A stretch of 64,000 nucleotides of DNA from an uncultured Gilliamella sp. (GCA_946480175.1 CAMLIK010000003.1:16145-80144); one strand, 5' to 3'; counted from the first letter of the stretch, positions 23,113 to 36,132 are shown. Made by a program: numbers and translations. Notes: generated by a model from the letters alone, not told the origin.

Positions 23113-23442
23113 CTAACTCAACTTTGCCAGCTAAACGGGCAAAGTTATCATCTTCAGTTTTGTATTAGTACTTATATACTAATTTTTATTAATAAATTAA
23201 AATTCAATATCTAATAATTACTATTAACAATTCTGTTTTATATTTTTTATCACTTTGCTATATTTGTTAGTATATACTTATATGTTGTATTAATTTTTGG
23301 AATTGTTAGAAATTAATTGATTAAATAACTATTATTTTAGTAATTTTTGTGGTAAAAAATGGGGGTCAAGTGGAAAAAAAAGGTTTTAATTAATAAATCG
23401 ATTTTTTAGTAATTTAAAAACAATAATAATTACGGTGATTTC

Positions 23443-23888
23443 ATGTTTATTGGTGCAATTTCAATCCAATTTGGATAGCAAAGGGTGAATAATAATTCTT
23501 ACTCGCTATCGTGAATTTTTGTTTCATGATTTAGTTTGTACAATTGGTTTACATCATCTTTTTTAACACTTTATTCAATGGCTGAATGGCAAAAGATTGA
23601 ATTACAGCTATCGGCATTATCAACAGTTATTGAAGTAGAACAAAGAATTAAAAAAACTATTATTAGGTTATGCAACGGAATGTAATTTAGATAATGCAGG
23701 ACGCATTTTACTTCCAGCAATTTCACGTACTTTTGCAAAACTAGAAAAACATTATGTTTGTGGGCCAATCTAATAAATTTGAGATTTGGGATGAAGCAAT
23801 TTGGTATCAACAAATTAGTGATGATATTGCAGCATTAGCAACAGATGTTGAAAACTTATCAGAAAATTTAAAAAGTCTAACAATTTAA
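23443..23888 (+). pseudogene. mraZ: mraZ pseudogene (several frameshifts)
   Basis: Pieces in shifting frames follow MraZ order: MFIGAISI / NLDSKG / ILTRYREF…LVCTIGLHHLFLTLYSMAEWQKIELQLSALSTVIEVEQRIKK / KLLLGYATECNLDNAGRILLPAISRTFAKLEKHY / MFVGQSNKFEIWDEAIWYQQISDDI…LSENLKSLTI*. Directly upstream of rsmH. Confidence 0.93.
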
Positions 23889-23903
23889 TAAGAGTAAACA
23901 AAT

Positions 23904-24839
23904 ATGGATTATCAACATAACACTGTTTTGTTAAATGAAGCTGTGGCTGCATTAAATGTAAAAAAAAACGGTTTTTATATTGATGGCACTTTTGGACGTG
24001 GTGGCCATTCTCGTTTAATTCTTGAGCAATTAGGAGAGCAAGGGAAACTAATTGCAATTGATCGTGATGAACGAGCCGAGCAGGCTGCACTTCAGATAAC
24101 TGACTCTAGGTTTACTTTTATTCGAGGAGAATTTTCGAATGTTTACCAATATGTTAATGATTTAGGATTATTGGGTAATATTAATGGTTTCTTATTAGAC
24201 TTGGGTGTTTCATCGCCTCAATTAGATGATGCGCAAAGAGGATTTTCTTTTATGCGAGATGGGCCACTTGATATGCGTATGAATAATCATAAAGGTTTAA
24301 CTGCAAATGAGTGGTTACTAAATAGTAATGAAAATGATATCGCATGGGTTTTAAAAACTTTCGGTGAAGAAAAGTTTGCTAAACGGATAGCTCGAGCAAT
24401 TGTGGAAGAAAATAAAGTTTCACCAATTACTCGTACTTTAGAATTAGCGAATTTAATTGAGAAAGTAACACCAAAAAAAGATAAAAATAAACACCCAGCA
24501 ACTCGCTCATTTCAAGCAATTCGGATTTATATAAATAGCGAACTTGAGGAAGTCGAACAAGCCTTAAATAGTAGTTTGTCAATCCTTGCTGACCAAGGAA
24601 GACTTGCTGTGATTAGTTTTCATTCTTTAGAAGATAGAATTGTAAAACAATTTATTAATAAACAAAGTAAAGGTCCAGATTTACCTGCAGGGTTACCATT
24701 AACAGAACAACAAATTAAACAATATGGTAATGCTAAATTAAAATCACTTGGCAAAATTAAGCCGAGTAATGATGAAATACATGGTAACCCGCGTTCACGT
24801 AGCGCGATATTAAGGATAGCAGAAAGGAAAAATGAATAG
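23904..24839 (+). CDS. rsmH: 16S rRNA (cytosine1402-N4)-methyltransferase
   Basis: [36 protein letters not shown]. Confidence 0.97.
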   Translation: MDYQHNTVLLNEAVAALNVKKNGFYIDGTFGRGGHSRLILEQLGEQGKLIAIDRDERAEQAALQITDSRFTFIRGEFSNVYQYVNDLGLLGNINGFLLDLGVSSPQLDDAQRGFSFMRDGPLDMRMNNHKGLTANEWLLNSNENDIAWVLKTFGEEKFAKRIARAIVEENKVSPITRTLELANLIEKVTPKKDKNKHPATRSFQAIRIYINSELEEVEQALNSSLSILADQGRLAVISFHSLEDRIVKQFINKQSKGPDLPAGLPLTEQQIKQYGNAKLKSLGKIKPSNDEIHGNPRSRSAILRIAERKNE

Positions 24840-25206
24840 TAACAATGAAATTTATCAAAGAACAAGTGTAGATATACACAATCAAAAAAGATCGAGCAAA
24901 AGTTTATTTGGATTAATCCTTAGTGACTTGCTTGGCCATCAAAAAATTTCATTATTGCTATTGGTTCTTATAATTATTTCAGCTGGAGCTGTATTAGTTA
25001 TAACCCAGCAAGTCCGTAAACAATTATTTGAACGTGAACAACTATTACTCGAACAAGATGTTTTAGAAAGTGAATGGCGTAATTTAGTTATTGAAGAAAA
25101 TGTACTTGCTGATCCAAAACGTGTTGAAAATAAAGCTACAAACCAATTAGGCATGTCGTATGTGACACCGCAAAATGAAACCGTTATTGTGATAAAGAGT
25201 AAATAA
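24832..25206 (+). CDS. ftsL: Cell division protein FtsL
   Basis: Small bitopic coiled-coil protein between rsmH and ftsI. Confidence 0.9.
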   Translation: MNSNNEIYQRTSVDIHNQKRSSKSLFGLILSDLLGHQKISLLLLVLIIISAGAVLVITQQVRKQLFEREQLLLEQDVLESEWRNLVIEENVLADPKRVENKATNQLGMSYVTPQNETVIVIKSK

Positions 25207-26984
25207 TGAAGTTTACTAATATAACTAAAAAAAATAATGTAAAACAAATTACTAGTTTGAATAAAGGGAATAAACTCAATAGTAAAAAACAAGTTTATAC
25301 CCGAACTCGATTTTTTTTTGTTTATGGTTTAATTCTTTTAGCCATTATTAGTTTACTCGTACGCTTGGCTATTTTACAGATAATAGAACCTGATAAGTTA
25401 ATTGCTGAAGCTAATAAACGATCAATTCGTCATCAAGAAATGAGTGCTCCACGTGCTATGATTACAGATCGTAATGGTAGAGCACTAGCTGTTAGCGTAC
25501 CGATGTATGATGTTTGGGCCGATCCCAAAATAGTTGTGCAAAAAGGTGGTGTTGATGCCAATGATATTCGTTGGCAAGGATTAGCGAAAACGTTAAATAT
25601 TCCTATATCGACATTAGAACAAAAATTGAGTAATCCGTCGATGCGTTTTGTTTATTTATCTAAACAAATTACACCAACCATATCGGATTATTTAAAACAA
25701 TTAAAATTACCAGGAATATCGTTTGCAAAAACGTCTAAACGTTATTATCCGGCTACTGAAAATATAGCACAATTAATTGGTTTAACTGATATTGATGAAA
25801 ATGGTATAGAAAAAGGTTCTGAAGGTATTGAAAAAAGTTTTAATAAATGGTTGCTAGGTGAATCAGGACAACGTGTTGTTAGGCGAGATCGGATAGGTAG
25901 AGTTATAGAAGAATTAGAAAGAACCGAAAGTGAAGTTGCCTCTGATTTAACATTGAGTATTGATGAACGTTTGCAATCTCTTGTTTATAGTGAACTTAGC
26001 CAAGCTGTTGAATTTAATAAAGCTGATAGTGGTACAGCTGTTTTGATTGATGTTCATACTGGTGAAATATTAGCAATGGCTACTAGTCCATCCTATAACC
26101 CGAATAATCGATCTTCAATTGATTATAATTTGTTACGAAATCGAGCCGTTACGGATGCATTTGAACCAGGCTCAACAGTTAAACCTTTAGTTGTTATGGC
26201 TGCATTAGAAAAAAAGATAGCTGATTTAAATACGATTATTGATACTAGACCTTTTCTGGTAAATCGTTATGAAATTAAAGATGTATCTTATCAAAAAGCG
26301 CTCAATTTAGCTGGTATTTTAGAAAAATCAAGTAACGTCGGTGTGAGTAAGTTAGCGTTACAAATGCAAGCAAGTGATCTTGTTGAATTTTACAGCCGTT
26401 TTGGATTAGGACAACCAACAGAACTTGGTTTAGGTGGGGAAGTGAGTGGTTCTATTGCGGCTGATAGAACAAGAAAATGGGCTGATATAGAACGGGCGAC
26501 GTTTTCTTTTGGTTATGGATTAAGTGTTACCCCACTACAGTTAGCTAGAGCTTATGCAACTATTGGCAGTTATGGTATTTATCGACCGGTATCAATATTG
26601 AAAATTACTGAGCCAGTAGAAGGTAAACGCGTAGTAGCTGAAAAAACAGCTAAAACGGTTGTGAAATTGATGGAAGCGGTTGCTGTAACTGGTGGTGGTA
26701 CTAAAGCTTCGGTTCCTGGATATAGTGTAGCTGTTAAAACGGGTACTGCTAAAAAACTATCTGGTGGACGTTATGTTAATCAATATTTGGCTTATACCGC
26801 AGGTATTGCACCAGCAACTGAGCCTAAATATTCATTGGTTGTAGTTATCGATAATCCAAAAGCTGGGCAATATTATGGTGGCTCTGTTTCCGCTCCTGTT
26901 TTTAGCCGAATTATGGGAGGAGTTCTTAGAACCATGAATGTAAAACCAGACCGCCAAGTTGATGGCCAAATGATTGTATATTAG
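25206..26984 (+). CDS. ftsI: Peptidoglycan transpeptidase FtsI (PBP3)
   Basis: EPGSTVKPLV (SxxK), SSN, KTGTAKK motifs. Confidence 0.97.
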   Translation: MKFTNITKKNNVKQITSLNKGNKLNSKKQVYTRTRFFFVYGLILLAIISLLVRLAILQIIEPDKLIAEANKRSIRHQEMSAPRAMITDRNGRALAVSVPMYDVWADPKIVVQKGGVDANDIRWQGLAKTLNIPISTLEQKLSNPSMRFVYLSKQITPTISDYLKQLKLPGISFAKTSKRYYPATENIAQLIGLTDIDENGIEKGSEGIEKSFNKWLLGESGQRVVRRDRIGRVIEELERTESEVASDLTLSIDERLQSLVYSELSQAVEFNKADSGTAVLIDVHTGEILAMATSPSYNPNNRSSIDYNLLRNRAVTDAFEPGSTVKPLVVMAALEKKIADLNTIIDTRPFLVNRYEIKDVSYQKALNLAGILEKSSNVGVSKLALQMQASDLVEFYSRFGLGQPTELGLGGEVSGSIAADRTRKWADIERATFSFGYGLSVTPLQLARAYATIGSYGIYRPVSILKITEPVEGKRVVAEKTAKTVVKLMEAVAVTGGGTKASVPGYSVAVKTGTAKKLSGGRYVNQYLAYTAGIAPATEPKYSLVVVIDNPKAGQYYGGSVSAPVFSRIMGGVLRTMNVKPDRQVDGQMIVY

Positions 26985-26997
26985 TAGGTGATAAATA

Positions 26998-28545
26998 ATG
27001 GCAACAAGTACGTTTAAAACTTTATATAAATTATTAGGTGGGAATAAACTAGTAGTAGATGATTTTCCTCTTAATCGCTTAATAATCGATAGTCGAAAAG
27101 TAAAAAAAGATGATGTGTTTATTGCTATTAAAGGATATACCGTTAATGGTAGAGATTTTATCCCTCAAGCTATTGCGTCAGGTGCTACTTTAGTTTTAAC
27201 TGAAACAAATAGAAAAGCAAATGATTTGAAAATCAATTATTTGAAACAAAAAGATAAGAAAGTTATTCCACAAATAAATGTGTTTCAACTTTCTCAAAAA
27301 TTATCTAAAATTGCAGCCGATTTTTATCACTCTCCTTCTAAACATTTATCTGTAATTGGAGTAACAGGGACTAATGGTAAAACGACAGTTACACAATTGA
27401 TTGCACAATGTACAATATTGTTAAATAAAAAAGCCGCATTGTTAGGCACAATCGGTAATGGTATTTACAATCATCTTGAACCATCGGTAAATACAACTTT
27501 ATCTTCTGTTGAATTACAGTCATATCTAGCTGATTTTGTGGCAAAACGCGTTCAAGTTGTGGCAATGGAAATTTCTTCTCATGGTTTATCGATGAATAGA
27601 GTGAAAGAATTACATTGTGCTGCAACAGTTTTTACTAATCTAAGCCGAGATCATCTTGACTACCACAAAACCATGAATAGGTATGCTAAGGCAAAATGGT
27701 CATTATTTAGTTGTGATGAAAAAGAAAAGCAAGTAGCGAGTTCAGGTAAATCAATTGTTAATTATGATGATGCTTATGGACGACGTTGGATTAATAAATT
27801 ATCAAATGTTACGACTGTGTCATGTCAACCTAAATCATTGAGACGTTTGAAAACCTTGGATAAACCCTATGTAGGTGTGTCAATGATTGAATATCATGAT
27901 AAAGGCGCCCAAATTCATATGGAATCAAGCTGGGGTAATGCCATTATCCATAGCCGATTATTAGGTGAATTTAATGTATCAAATGTACTGTTAGCAATAG
28001 CAACTTTACTGACACTTGATTATCCATTTTTTGCGGTAGTCAATATGGCATCGTATCTTAAGCCAATTTGTGGCCGTATGGAAGTTATACATATAAAAAA
28101 TAGCCCAACGGTAATTATTGATTATGCTCATACTCCAGATGCCTTACAAAAAGCATTACAAGCTAGCCGTATTCATTGCAAAGGCAATTTATGGGTGATT
28201 TTTGGTTGTGGAGGCGATAGAGATACAGGTAAAAGACCATTAATGGCCGAAGTTGCCGAACAATTTGCCGATAAAATTGTATTAACAAATGATAATCCAC
28301 GTACTGAAGATGAAATGAAAATTATTCATGATATAGAGAAGGGATTAACTAACTTCAAAAATACGCAAGTTATTACTGATAGAGTTGAAGCTATCACTAA
28401 AACCCTTACTCAAGCTAAACCTAATGATGTGATTTTAATTGCAGGAAAAGGACATGAAGATTATCAAATCGTTGGTAAAACCAAACATCACTATTCAGAT
28501 CAAGAAACAGTAAAACAGATTTTGGGAGTAGAGAATCAATCATGA
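26998..28545 (+). CDS. murE: UDP-N-acetylmuramoyl-L-alanyl-D-glutamate—2,6-diaminopimelate ligase
   Basis: GVTGTNGKTTVTQL; DNPRTEDE DAP motif. Confidence 0.97.
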   Translation: MATSTFKTLYKLLGGNKLVVDDFPLNRLIIDSRKVKKDDVFIAIKGYTVNGRDFIPQAIASGATLVLTETNRKANDLKINYLKQKDKKVIPQINVFQLSQKLSKIAADFYHSPSKHLSVIGVTGTNGKTTVTQLIAQCTILLNKKAALLGTIGNGIYNHLEPSVNTTLSSVELQSYLADFVAKRVQVVAMEISSHGLSMNRVKELHCAATVFTNLSRDHLDYHKTMNRYAKAKWSLFSCDEKEKQVASSGKSIVNYDDAYGRRWINKLSNVTTVSCQPKSLRRLKTLDKPYVGVSMIEYHDKGAQIHMESSWGNAIIHSRLLGEFNVSNVLLAIATLLTLDYPFFAVVNMASYLKPICGRMEVIHIKNSPTVIIDYAHTPDALQKALQASRIHCKGNLWVIFGCGGDRDTGKRPLMAEVAEQFADKIVLTNDNPRTEDEMKIIHDIEKGLTNFKNTQVITDRVEAITKTLTQAKPNDVILIAGKGHEDYQIVGKTKHHYSDQETVKQILGVENQS

Positions 28546-29906
28546 TCCCTTTAGTTATTAAGCAAATTGAAAAAATAGTTAATGGTAACGCTTATCATAT
28601 TCAAGATGAGAGCTTAACTATTGATGAAATTTGTACAGATTCACGTAAAATTACAAATCAATCACTATTTATTGCATTAGTGGGTGATAAATTTGATGGT
28701 CATTTATTTGCTAAACAAGCTATTGAAGACGGTGCTAGCGCAGTAGTTGTTGACCATAAACTTGATGAAGATATTCCTCAAATAATAGTAAAGGATACCC
28801 ACTTAGCATTAGGTCAACTTGCTGCATTTGTACGAGATCAAAGTTCGGCTAAAATTGTTGCATTAACAGGCTCATCAGGCAAAACCTCAGTAAAAGAAAT
28901 GACTGCTACTATTTTACAGTTGTGTGGTGAAACACTTTATACTCAAGGTAATTTTAATAATGATATTGGTGTTCCATTGACATTATTAAGATTAACTAAA
29001 CAAGATAAATTTGCCGTCATTGAGTTAGGTGCAAATCATATTGGTGAAATTGCCTATACTACTCGCTTAGTTAGGCCAAACAGTGCACTAATTAATAATA
29101 TTGCTTTAGCTCATATTGAAGGTTTCGGATCACTTGAAGGTGTCGCAACAGCTAAAGGTGAAATTTTTGAAGGGTTGGTAGAAGATGGAATCGCAATTAT
29201 TAATTTAGATAATTTTTCTTATAAATGGCTAGATAATTTGGAAAATAAGATGGTTTGGACCTTTTCAATACATAATTCTTCTGCTGATTTTTATGCTAGT
29301 AATATAAAAATTATGGATAAGACTATTTTCACATTACATACACCAATTGGTGAGTGTGAAATTACTTTACCGTTAGTTGGCGAACACAATATATCTAATT
29401 CAATCGCAGCATCAGCTTTAGCAATATCAGTCGGTGCAAGTTTAACGCATGTTGAGAAAGGGTTAGCAACATCTAAATCAGTAAAAGGTCGGCTTTACCC
29501 AATTAGATTAAATCAAACCCAATTAATTTGGGATGACTCATATAATGCCAATGTTGATTCAATGTCGGCCGCTATTCATGTTTTAGCAACTCAACCAGGA
29601 TATCGAGTTTTAGTCGTTGGTGATATGGCAGAGTTGGGATGTGAGGCAAAAAGTTATCATCAGCAAATAGGTCAATTAGTTAAAAAACAAAAAATTGATT
29701 GTGTTGTTAGTGTTGGTAATTTAAGTGAATTGATTAGCCAGTTTAGTGGTGTTGGTCATCATTTTGTTAATAAACAAAAAGCAGTGGAATATTTGTTAAC
29801 GTTACTACGTCAACATCAAAGCTTAACTATGTTAGTTAAAGGTTCACGTAGTGCAAAAATGGAAGAACTAATCGCAGAAATTCAATTAAAAACAGGTCAG
29901 GATTAA
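28542..29906 (+). CDS. murF: UDP-MurNAc-tripeptide D-Ala-D-Ala ligase
   Basis: [26 protein letters not shown]. Confidence 0.97.
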   Translation: MIPLVIKQIEKIVNGNAYHIQDESLTIDEICTDSRKITNQSLFIALVGDKFDGHLFAKQAIEDGASAVVVDHKLDEDIPQIIVKDTHLALGQLAAFVRDQSSAKIVALTGSSGKTSVKEMTATILQLCGETLYTQGNFNNDIGVPLTLLRLTKQDKFAVIELGANHIGEIAYTTRLVRPNSALINNIALAHIEGFGSLEGVATAKGEIFEGLVEDGIAIINLDNFSYKWLDNLENKMVWTFSIHNSSADFYASNIKIMDKTIFTLHTPIGECEITLPLVGEHNISNSIAASALAISVGASLTHVEKGLATSKSVKGRLYPIRLNQTQLIWDDSYNANVDSMSAAIHVLATQPGYRVLVVGDMAELGCEAKSYHQQIGQLVKKQKIDCVVSVGNLSELISQFSGVGHHFVNKQKAVEYLLTLLRQHQSLTMLVKGSRSAKMEELIAEIQLKTGQD

Positions 29907-29911
29907 AAATT

Positions 29912-30994
29912 ATGTTGGTGTGGATATCAGAATATTTAGTTAAATATTTTACTTTTTTTAATGTTATTTCTTATTTAACAGTGAGGGCTATTCTTGCATT
30001 ATTAACATCATTGACGATTTCGTTAATTATGGGGCAAAAAGTAATTGATTGGCTGCAAAAATTACAAATTGGTCAAGTTATACGCCACGATGGTCCAGAA
30101 TCTCATTTAAGTAAAAAAGGAACACCAACAATGGGAGGAACGCTTATATTAGCTTCCATTACAGTTTCTGTTTTTCTATGGGCAGATCTACGTAATCCTT
30201 ATGTATGGATAACATTATTTGTTTTAATTGGCTACGGCATCATTGGTTTTGCTGATGATTATTTAAAAGTGATACGCAAAAATACTGCGGGTTTAATTGC
30301 TAGATGGAAATATTTTTGGCAGTCAGTTATTGCACTAATTGTGGCTTTTGGTCTTTATGCATATGGCAAAGACAGTTCAATTACCGTATTGGTTGTTCCA
30401 TTTTTTAAAGATGTTATGCCGCAACTAGGTTTATGGTTCATTTTACTAACTTATGTAGTTATCGTCGGTGCGGGTAATGCAGTAAATCTAACTGACGGCT
30501 TAGATGGGCTTGCAATTATGCCGACTGTATTTGTTGCTGCTGGTTTTGCTCTTGTTGCTTGGGCGACAGGTAATGTTAATTTAGCTGGATATTTACATAT
30601 TCCGTATATTAAATTTAGTGGTGAACTGATGATATTTTGTACGGCAATTATTGGTGCTGGTCTCGGTTTCCTATGGTTTAACACCTATCCTGCGATGGTT
30701 TTTATGGGGGATGTAGGTTCATTAGCTTTAGGTGGCGTATTCGGAATTATCTCAGTACTACTAAGACAAGAGTTTTTATTATTAGTGATGGGTGGCATTT
30801 TTGTTATTGAGACATTATCTGTTATCTTACAAGTAGGTTCGTTTAAATTAAGAGGTAAACGAATTTTCAAAATGGCACCAATTCATCATCATTATGAGTT
30901 AAAAGGTTGGCCTGAACCAAGAGTCATAGTTCGTTTTTGGATTATATCATTAATGTTAGTGGTAATAGGTTTATTAACCTTGAAATTACGTTAA
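29912..30994 (+). CDS. mraY: Phospho-MurNAc-pentapeptide transferase
   Basis: [31 protein letters not shown]. Confidence 0.97.
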   Translation: MLVWISEYLVKYFTFFNVISYLTVRAILALLTSLTISLIMGQKVIDWLQKLQIGQVIRHDGPESHLSKKGTPTMGGTLILASITVSVFLWADLRNPYVWITLFVLIGYGIIGFADDYLKVIRKNTAGLIARWKYFWQSVIALIVAFGLYAYGKDSSITVLVVPFFKDVMPQLGLWFILLTYVVIVGAGNAVNLTDGLDGLAIMPTVFVAAGFALVAWATGNVNLAGYLHIPYIKFSGELMIFCTAIIGAGLGFLWFNTYPAMVFMGDVGSLALGGVFGIISVLLRQEFLLLVMGGIFVIETLSVILQVGSFKLRGKRIFKMAPIHHHYELKGWPEPRVIVRFWIISLMLVVIGLLTLKLR

Positions 30995-31019
30995 TTAAAA
31001 AATAGAGCGGGATTGAGTT

Positions 31020-32351
31020 ATGGTTGACTATCAAGGTAAAAAAATTGTTATTATCGGATTAGGTATTACAGGGCTTTCCTGTGTTGACTATTTCCTTGCT
31101 CAGAATGTTATTCCGAAAGTAATTGATACTCGTTTGTCGCCGTCTGGATTAGATCAATTAGATGATCGTGTTATTTATCATTTAGGTAATTTTGATGTAG
31201 ATTGGCTATTTCAAGCTGATCTAATTGTTGCAAGTCCGGGTATCGCCTTATCAACACCTGAGTTGAAAAAAGCGAGCGAAAAAGGTATTGAGATTATTGG
31301 TGATATTGAGCTTTTTTGCCGTGAGGTAAATCAACAAAAAAATAAAGAAGTTATTGCTATTACTGGTGCCAATGGAAAAACGACTGTCACTACCTTGGTT
31401 GGTGATATCGTCAAATCAGCTGGATTAAAAGTTGGTGTTGGTGGCAATATTGGTGAACCTGCTTTATCACTATTGAAACAAGATTATGATGTTTATGTGC
31501 TTGAATTATCGAGTTTTCAATTAGAAACGACATCAAGCTTACAAGCTTCAGTGGCGACGATTTTGAATATTTCTCAAGACCATATGGATCGTTATCCTCT
31601 TGGATTAATGCAATATACAGCAGCTAAGCAACGCATTTATCATAATGCCAAATGTTGTGTAATTAATCATGATGATAAATTAACTATACCAACTAATAAT
31701 CGTCACTGTGTCTCATTTGGAATGAAGGAGGGTGATTATCATTTAGATGCGAAATGTGAACATCTAATCGCGCAAAATCAGCCGGTTTTATCGACTAAAA
31801 CAATGAAATTAATCGGCTGTCATAATTATCTAAATGCTTTATCGGCATTAGCTATTGCCGATAATTTGAAAATTGCGCGAGATTCAAGTTTAAAAACCAT
31901 TGCTAATTTTCAAGGTTTACCTCATCGCTTTGAATTAGTATTTGAAAGTAATGATGTGAAATGGATTAATGATTCTAAAGCAACAAATGTAGGTAGCACA
32001 GAAGCTGCATTAAACAGTGTTATATGTAATGGAAAACTATTTCTATTGTTAGGAGGAGATGGAAAATCAGCAGACTTTTCATCCTTGATCCCTTATTTAA
32101 AAGAAAGAAATATTGAAGTTTTCTGCTTTGGTCGAGATCGGGATTTACTTGCTAATTTAGTTCCTGACCTCACAACCATTACAGAAACAATGTCTGAATC
32201 TATTGAATGTATAGCTAAAAAAGTGGCACCAAAAGATGTTGTGTTACTTTCGCCGGCTTGTGCCAGCTTAGATCAATTCAAAAACTATATTGAACGCGGT
32301 AATCTTTTTGCACAACTTGCTAAGCAATATACTCAGCGAGGTGAAAAATGA
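31020..32351 (+). CDS. murD: UDP-MurNAc-alanine D-glutamate ligase
   Basis: [24 protein letters not shown]. Confidence 0.97.
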   Translation: MVDYQGKKIVIIGLGITGLSCVDYFLAQNVIPKVIDTRLSPSGLDQLDDRVIYHLGNFDVDWLFQADLIVASPGIALSTPELKKASEKGIEIIGDIELFCREVNQQKNKEVIAITGANGKTTVTTLVGDIVKSAGLKVGVGGNIGEPALSLLKQDYDVYVLELSSFQLETTSSLQASVATILNISQDHMDRYPLGLMQYTAAKQRIYHNAKCCVINHDDKLTIPTNNRHCVSFGMKEGDYHLDAKCEHLIAQNQPVLSTKTMKLIGCHNYLNALSALAIADNLKIARDSSLKTIANFQGLPHRFELVFESNDVKWINDSKATNVGSTEAALNSVICNGKLFLLLGGDGKSADFSSLIPYLKERNIEVFCFGRDRDLLANLVPDLTTITETMSESIECIAKKVAPKDVVLLSPACASLDQFKNYIERGNLFAQLAKQYTQRGEK

Positions 32352-33502
32352 CGCTCTTTGGGATAAAAAAACAAGTTAATCCAAATATACCGTTTGATAA
32401 CCAATTGCTATGGACGGTGATTGGTTTAATGATATTTGGCTTAATTATGGTGACATCCTCATCCATGGCATTTAGCGAAAATGATCCTTTCTTTTATACC
32501 CAACGTGAGTTAATCCAAATTGGGATGTCCCTATTTTTGATGTGTATCACTTTATATATTCCTATGCAACGTTGGCAACAATTTGGATCAGTTTTATTAA
32601 TCATTTCAATTATTATGTTGATAGTAGTTTTAGGAATTGGTTCTTCAATTAATGGTGCATCGCGTTGGATTCCATTGGGGGTTTTTAACTTTCAGCCAGC
32701 AGAGCTTTCTAAGTTATCTTTATTCTTATTTTTAGCTGGTTACTTAGCGCGTAAGTCAGAGGAAGTTCAAAGTGGATTTTGGGGTTTTTTTAAACCTATG
32801 GTCGTTATGGCTGTTTTGTCAATTCTGTTACTTAAACAACCTGACCTAGGTACCGTGATTGTATTATTTATGGTAACAATTGGTATCTTATTTATTGCTG
32901 GCGCTCAATTATGGCAATTTATTGCAATTTTACTAACAGGGGTTGGTGCAGTTGTTTGCCTTATTTTATATGAGTCTTATCGTTTAACTCGTTTAATGAC
33001 ATTCCTTGATCCATGGCAGGATGCCACAGGCGCTGGTTATCAGTTAGTTGCATCATTAATGGCTATTGGTAATGGTGGTGTAACTGGGCAAGGGATTGGT
33101 AACTCTATTTTCAAATTACGTTATCTACCCGAATGTCATACTGATTTTATTTTCTCAATTATTTCGGAGGAGTATGGATATGTCGGGGTTGTTGCTTTAT
33201 TGGCTTTGCTTTTCTTTCTAACTTTCAAAGCATTAGCAATCGGATATCGAGCATTAAATCAAGGTTCTCAATTTTCAGGTTATTTAGCGTGTGAAATTGG
33301 CATTTGGTTTGGTTTTCAGACTTTTGTCAATGTTGGCGTAACATCTGGTATGTTACCTACCAAAGGTTTAACCTTGCCATTTATCAGTTATGGAGGTTCA
33401 AGCCTTATTGTAATGAGTATTGCTGTTGCAATATTATTAAGAATAGATTTTGAGTTTAGGCAACAACAAGCTCAAGCAAGAGTAAGGTCAATTAAAAAAT
33501 GA
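32348..33502 (+). CDS. ftsW: Peptidoglycan glycosyltransferase FtsW
   Basis: SEDS protein: [28 protein letters not shown]. Confidence 0.96.
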   Translation: MTLFGIKKQVNPNIPFDNQLLWTVIGLMIFGLIMVTSSSMAFSENDPFFYTQRELIQIGMSLFLMCITLYIPMQRWQQFGSVLLIISIIMLIVVLGIGSSINGASRWIPLGVFNFQPAELSKLSLFLFLAGYLARKSEEVQSGFWGFFKPMVVMAVLSILLLKQPDLGTVIVLFMVTIGILFIAGAQLWQFIAILLTGVGAVVCLILYESYRLTRLMTFLDPWQDATGAGYQLVASLMAIGNGGVTGQGIGNSIFKLRYLPECHTDFIFSIISEEYGYVGVVALLALLFFLTFKALAIGYRALNQGSQFSGYLACEIGIWFGFQTFVNVGVTSGMLPTKGLTLPFISYGGSSLIVMSIAVAILLRIDFEFRQQQAQARVRSIKK

Positions 33503-34551
33503 AAAAGTTATTAGTTATGGCGGGTGGCACTGGTGGACATGTATTTCCTGGGATTGCTGTTGCTCATCATTTAATGAAACAAGGTTGGCAAGTAAGATGG
33601 TTAGGAACTGCTGATCGTATGGAAGCACACCTAGTACCTGAAAATGGAATCGAAATTGATTTTATCCAAATATCAGGTCTACGTGGAAAGGGTAAAATGG
33701 CTTTATTAAAAGCGCCTTATAAAATATTAAAAGCCGTTTTACAAGCTAGAAAAATCTTAAAAGCTTATCGTCCTGATGTCGTTTTAGGTATGGGTGGATA
33801 TGTTTCAGGACCCGGTGGAATAGCCGCTAAAAGTTTAGGTATTCCTGTTGTTTTACATGAACAAAATGGTATTGCAGGATTAACTAACAAATATTTGGCT
33901 AAAATTGCGACTAAAGTTTTACAAGCTTTTCCAACAGCATTTCCAAACGCTGAAGTAGTTGGAAACCCTGTTCGAAGCGATTTATTAACGATTGAAGAAC
34001 CCAGTAAAAGATTTAAAAATAGGCAAGGTCCAATTCGAATATTAGTTATGGGTGGGAGTCAAGGGGCTAAAGTAATCAATACTATTGTGCCTCAAGTGAT
34101 TTCAAAATTGTCTAATAATTTTGTTGTTTGGCATCAGACTGGTAAAGGAATGTTAGATGATGTAATTAAATCCTATCAGAATTGCGACATGACAAATAAC
34201 CAAGTGACGGAATTTATTACTGATGTTAAAGACGCCTATAGTTGGGCTGATATAGTAATTTGTCGAAGCGGTGCGCTAACAGTAAGTGAAATAGAAGTTG
34301 TTGGAATTGGAGCTATTTTCGTGCCATTTATGCATAAAGATCGTCAGCAATTTTGGAATGCAAAATCTTTAGCTGATATCGATGCTGCTAAGATTATTGA
34401 ACAGCAAGATTTTAATGTTAATTCATTATATCAATCACTTTCAAACTTAAGTCGAGAAGATTTAGTTGAAATGGCTGTAAAAGCGAAAAGTTTATCAATT
34501 ATAAATTCGACAGAAAGAGTGGCAGAAACACTGATTTCGATGGTAAAATAG
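33499..34551 (+). CDS. murG: UDP-GlcNAc transferase MurG
   Basis: [25 protein letters not shown]. Confidence 0.97.
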   Translation: MKKLLVMAGGTGGHVFPGIAVAHHLMKQGWQVRWLGTADRMEAHLVPENGIEIDFIQISGLRGKGKMALLKAPYKILKAVLQARKILKAYRPDVVLGMGGYVSGPGGIAAKSLGIPVVLHEQNGIAGLTNKYLAKIATKVLQAFPTAFPNAEVVGNPVRSDLLTIEEPSKRFKNRQGPIRILVMGGSQGAKVINTIVPQVISKLSNNFVVWHQTGKGMLDDVIKSYQNCDMTNNQVTEFITDVKDAYSWADIVICRSGALTVSEIEVVGIGAIFVPFMHKDRQQFWNAKSLADIDAAKIIEQQDFNVNSLYQSLSNLSREDLVEMAVKAKSLSIINSTERVAETLISMVK

Positions 34552-34681
34552 CGAATTTATTTATAATTTTAAATAATTATTTTTTTAGATTTTTTGAGAT
34601 CAAAAATGAATTTATTTAATAAATAATTACCTATTAACTTTTCAAGATCTAAACAAGAAATAAATAACTAGGGGTTTTAGA

Positions 34682-36130
34682 GTGAATACAAAGGAATTAG
34701 CAGAATTAAGAGCAATCATTCCTGAAATGAAACGTGTCAAACATATCCATTTTGTGGGTATTGGTGGTGCGGGTATGGGTGGTATTGCCGAAGTTCTTGC
34801 TAATGAAGGATATCAAATTAGTGGTTCTGATATTGCTGAAAATGCAGTAACTCAACATTTAGAAACATTAGGTGCAAAAATTGTTATTGGACATACTGCT
34901 GAAAATGTCCTTTGTGCAAGTGTTGTAGTTATCTCATCAGCGATTTCTCAAGATAACATAGAGGTCGTTGCTGCTAGAGAAGCTCGTATCCCCGTGATTC
35001 AACGAGCAGAAATGTTAGCAGAATTAATGCGTTTTCGATATGGTATTGCTATTGCAGGAACCCATGGTAAAACGACTACTACAGCAATGGTTACTTCTAT
35101 TTATGCTGAAGCGAAATTTGATCCAACTTTTGTAAATGGAGGTTTGGTTAAAGCAGCTGGAACTCATGCTAGGTTAGGTAGTAGTCGATATTTTATCGCT
35201 GAAGCCGATGAAAGTGATGCTTCGTTTTTACATTTACAGCCTATGGTGTCTATAGTCACTAATATTGAACCTGACCATATGGATACTTATCAAGGAAGTG
35301 TTGAAAATCTTAAGCAAACCTTTATCTCTTTTTTACGTAATTTACCTTTTTATGGCTTAGCTGTTATGTGTTACGACGATCCTATTAATCGTGAATTATT
35401 ACCAGTTGTAGGGCGTAAAATTATTACTTATGGTTTTAGTGAAGAAGCCGATGTTGTTATTAAAAATTACCGTCAGGAAAGAGGAGTTAGTTATTACACA
35501 GTTTGTCGACCAGACCATAATGATCTACAAATTGAATTAAATGCACCTGGCAAACATAATGCTCTAAATTCAGCAGCAGCAATTATAACAGCAACTGAAG
35601 ATGGGATTGATGATGATTCAATTATAAGCGCTTTAGCAAAATTTGCTGGCACTAGCCGTCGCTTCGATTTATTAGGTTTTTTTCCATATGGAAATGGAAA
35701 AGATATTATGATGGTTGATGATTATGGTCATCACCCAAGCGAAGTTAATGCCACAATTCAAGCTGCTCGAAATGGTTGGCCAGATCGTCGTTTAGTCATG
35801 TTATTTCAACCGCATAGGTATACGCGTACTCGGGATTTATTTGATGATTTTGCTCAGGTTCTTTCTCAAGTCGATGCGCTAGTTATGCTAGATGTGTATT
35901 CTGCCGGTGAACAACCTATTACTGGAGCAGATAGCCGATCGCTTTGTCGTTCAATTCGCAATCGAGGAAAGGTTGATCCAATTTATGTTTCTGATTTAGA
36001 TCTTTTACCTGAAATAATGCAAGAATTATTAAAAGGTGGGGATCTGTTATTAACTCAAGGTGCTGGAAGTGTTGGCCGAGTTGCTCGTCAGTTAGCCAGT
36101 AGCCAATTATTTTCAAAAGAGGTTTTATAA
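34682..36130 (+). CDS. murC: UDP-MurNAc—L-alanine ligase
   Basis: [30 protein letters not shown] start at 34682. Confidence 0.97.
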   Translation: MNTKELAELRAIIPEMKRVKHIHFVGIGGAGMGGIAEVLANEGYQISGSDIAENAVTQHLETLGAKIVIGHTAENVLCASVVVISSAISQDNIEVVAAREARIPVIQRAEMLAELMRFRYGIAIAGTHGKTTTTAMVTSIYAEAKFDPTFVNGGLVKAAGTHARLGSSRYFIAEADESDASFLHLQPMVSIVTNIEPDHMDTYQGSVENLKQTFISFLRNLPFYGLAVMCYDDPINRELLPVVGRKIITYGFSEEADVVIKNYRQERGVSYYTVCRPDHNDLQIELNAPGKHNALNSAAAIITATEDGIDDDSIISALAKFAGTSRRFDLLGFFPYGNGKDIMMVDDYGHHPSEVNATIQAARNGWPDRRLVMLFQPHRYTRTRDLFDDFAQVLSQVDALVMLDVYSAGEQPITGADSRSLCRSIRNRGKVDPIYVSDLDLLPEIMQELLKGGDLLLTQGAGSVGRVARQLASSQLFSKEVL

Positions 36131-36132
36131 TA

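Noticed and set aside
23571-24090. Minus-strand ORFs of 80 and 91 aa over the mraZ/rsmH junction
   Set aside because: Antisense to the mraZ pseudogene and rsmH; the plus-strand MraZ homology explains the region.
24939-25292. 117-aa minus-strand ORF over ftsL/ftsI
   Set aside because: Antisense of two recognised genes; low complexity ([12 protein letters not shown]).
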